This document shows positions 4,607 to 5,954 of a DNA stretch of 5,954 bases, one piece after another; position 1 is the stretch's first letter; every line of letters begins with the position of its first letter. The translations under genes were made by a program, and so were the position numbers. The stretch covers positions 1 to 5,954 of the forward strand of contig JAQCJA010000318.1 of assembly GCA_027593305.1 (NCBI GenBank), given 5' to 3'. A model generated the notes under the pieces. The model did not search any database. It had not been told where the DNA came from and saw only the letters and a program-made list of their open reading frames with translations. The stretch comes from a bacterium. GTDB taxonomy: Bacteria; Latescibacterota; UBA2968; UBA8231.

Positions 4607-5954
4607 CTACTCGAGCAGCACCATCTTGCCGGCGTCGATGGCCTCACCCGCGCGCAGGCGATACAGGTAAACCCCGCTCGCGATGGCGCGGCCCGCATCA
4701 TCGCGACCATCCCACGTGGCACGGTAGTGCCCGGGTACCCGCGCCTCGTCTACCAGGAAGCGCACACGCTGGCCGAGACTGTTGAAGATCTCCAGACGCA
4801 CGGGCATGGGCTGCATGCCGGCGACAGCGGGAATGCGGAAAGGGATTGTCGTACTCGGATTGAAGGGGTTCGGGAAGTTGGCTCCCAGGGCGAAGTCTCT
4901 CGGTGCCGCCACCTGTGAGGCAACGCCGTCCAGGACCAGATCCCGCGCCGAGTAGTCTGAGGCGAGCAGCCTGACACGGGTGCCGGCCAGCGACGCCGGA
5001 AAGCCGTCCACCCCAAGACGCAGCTGCACCGTCGCCAGCGTTGCGGCGCCCGTCGCGGTCCGGGTCTGTCCGCGACGCGCTGATACGACGGCCAACTGCC
5101 CATCCCGGTGCTCCGACCGACGGTACTGACCTGCCGGATTGTACGCGAAGACCTGCCCCACAGCTGACAATTCGGTGTCCGTCAGCAACTCCACCTCGGC
5201 TGGATCGACGGGCACAACAAGTTCGTACGCTGCCAGGTCAGCCGCATCGGCTACCCAGAAGGTGAGGGTCACCTCATGGCCTGCGAGCCACTGCTGGGAC
5301 GGGTCGCCCGCGAGCAACAGACCGCCCGTCGCTTCCGCCGGCACAGTCAGCTGCCGCGGATCGGCACGCTTGTAGACCGGCGGCGCACCAAGGCCAGAGC
5401 TGTTGCCGACGTTGGAGATCGCCGCTGCGAGGTCCTCCACACCAACACGACCGTCGTTGTTGAGATCGGCCCAGGCGAAGCGTGGTTTGAGGGGATCCAC
5501 ACCCCACGCCGCATCGATAATGTTGATATCGTCCTCGTCGATCTCGTTGTCACCCGATGCATCGCCGCCTTTGAGCAGGCGCCCGTTCTGTCCCAGCAGG
5601 AATGAGACGTCGCCGCGGGCGTCGGAAGCGAACAGTCCCTGCGCTGGCGTCAGGTTGATCGTCTCACCATTGCGGATCGTCAGCGTATCGGTGCGGCCGC
5701 TGATATGGCTGCTGTCCTTCACGGTCAGCACGTAGCGTCCTGCGGGAATGCTGACGAGAGTCAACTCGCCGCTGGACACAGTCTGCACCTCAACGGTATC
5801 AGACGAGGCCGGCCGATCGTCGTTGGCAAGCATGTAGAACGAGTCTGTGATGTCGATCGTGCTCCCGGGGACGCGCAGATGGACGTCAAGCAGACTTGCG
5901 TGATTGCCGTTGCCCAGTGGCGGCGCCCGGCCCTCGAGCATGACCGTCGCTGTC
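4607..5954 (-). CDS. Exported multidomain protein: dockerin, cohesin-like and FlgD/type-A sorting domains (5' end outside window)
   Basis: About 448 C-terminal residues are visible. The frame stays open to the right edge, and no signal peptide is present, so the ATG at 5941 is not the start. Numbering from that Met, the order is as follows. First, a beta-rich segment like a carboxypeptidase-regulatory or Ig-like domain (about 15-100; LVSIPAGRYVLTV). Second, a dockerin-like pair of calcium loops, GDASGDNEIDEDD (D127, D131, D138) and ADLNNDGRVGVEDL (D159, N161, D163, D170). Third, a cohesin/CBM-like beta domain (about 195-345). Last, a FlgD-like C-terminal domain (about 350-444) with NFPNPFNPSTTIPF, VRLEIFNSLGQRV, TWDGRDDAGRAIASGVYLYRL and a final KMVLLE, the plan of type-A/T9SS-type tails. 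It is probably a cell-surface or secreted protein, perhaps polysaccharide-related; any catalytic domain would lie upstream. Whether the tail drives type IX secretion in this organism is unproven. A hairpin follows its stop. Confidence 0.88.
   Translation of the reverse strand, partial: TATVMLEGRAPPLGNGNHASLLDVHLRVPGSTIDITDSFYMLANDDRPASSDTVEVQTVSSGELTLVSIPAGRYVLTVKDSSHISGRTDTLTIRNGETINLTPAQGLFASDARGDVSFLLGQNGRLLKGGDASGDNEIDEDDINIIDAAWGVDPLKPRFAWADLNNDGRVGVEDLAAAISNVGNSSGLGAPPVYKRADPRQLTVPAEATGGLLLAGDPSQQWLAGHEVTLTFWVADAADLAAYELVVPVDPAEVELLTDTELSAVGQVFAYNPAGQYRRSEHRDGQLAVVSARRGQTRTATGAATLATVQLRLGVDGFPASLAGTRVRLLASDYSARDLVLDGVASQVAAPRDFALGANFPNPFNPSTTIPFRIPAVAGMQPMPVRLEIFNSLGQRVRFLVDEARVPGHYRATWDGRDDAGRAIASGVYLYRLRAGEAIDAGKMVLLE

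Noticed and set aside
4040..4918. 292-codon open frame on the + strand
   Set aside because: It runs antisense through the exosortase, the intergenic gap and the type-A-like tail. The peptide is a low-complexity charged shadow.

Overview
The window comes from a GC-rich bacterium. It carries two kinds of C-terminal surface-sorting signal. One is a FlgD/type-A-like tail with an NPFNPSTT motif, typical of Bacteroidota-related phyla and candidate phyla such as Latescibacterota, Zixibacterota and KSB1. The other is an IPTL-CTERM-like exosortase tail. Together with an HflX–Gfo/Idh neighbourhood, this suggests an uncultured FCB-group or Latescibacterota-like lineage with a Gram-negative envelope. The phylum is an inference; nothing here fixes it.

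Layout. The left end, on the + strand, holds the last 41 codons of an HflX-type GTPase. These run straight into a Gfo/Idh/MocA-family oxidoreductase, probably through a 4-base overlap. That gene ends 15 bases from the end of a block of five tightly packed genes on the - strand. In transcription order the block is: exosortase (XrtH-like), a four-helix membrane protein resembling exosortase H-associated proteins, a 92-codon charged small ORF, a secreted seven-bladed beta-propeller ending in a divergent IPTL-CTERM-type signal, and an HD-domain metal phosphohydrolase of the YfbR/HD_3 type. Every junction in the block overlaps by 4 or 8 bases (8, 4 GTGA, 4 ATGA, 4 GTGA), so it is very likely one translationally coupled operon. 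Upstream of it, also on the - strand and behind a 123-base gap with a strong hairpin, lies the 3' part of a large exported protein. Its visible order is carboxypeptidase-regulatory-like segment, dockerin, cohesin-like segment, FlgD-like sorting domain. It continues off the right edge.

How it fits together. The exosortase and its membrane partner would act in the cytoplasmic membrane on the propeller's C-terminal signal. The propeller would enter through its N-terminal signal peptide and be cleaved, and perhaps transferred to a surface anchor. The sorting enzyme and a candidate substrate in one operon look like a dedicated one-enzyme/one-target system. The small acidic-then-basic ORF between the membrane protein and the propeller is the least explained part and the most novel-looking element. 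No RNA genes, CRISPR arrays, insertion sequences or phage genes are visible.
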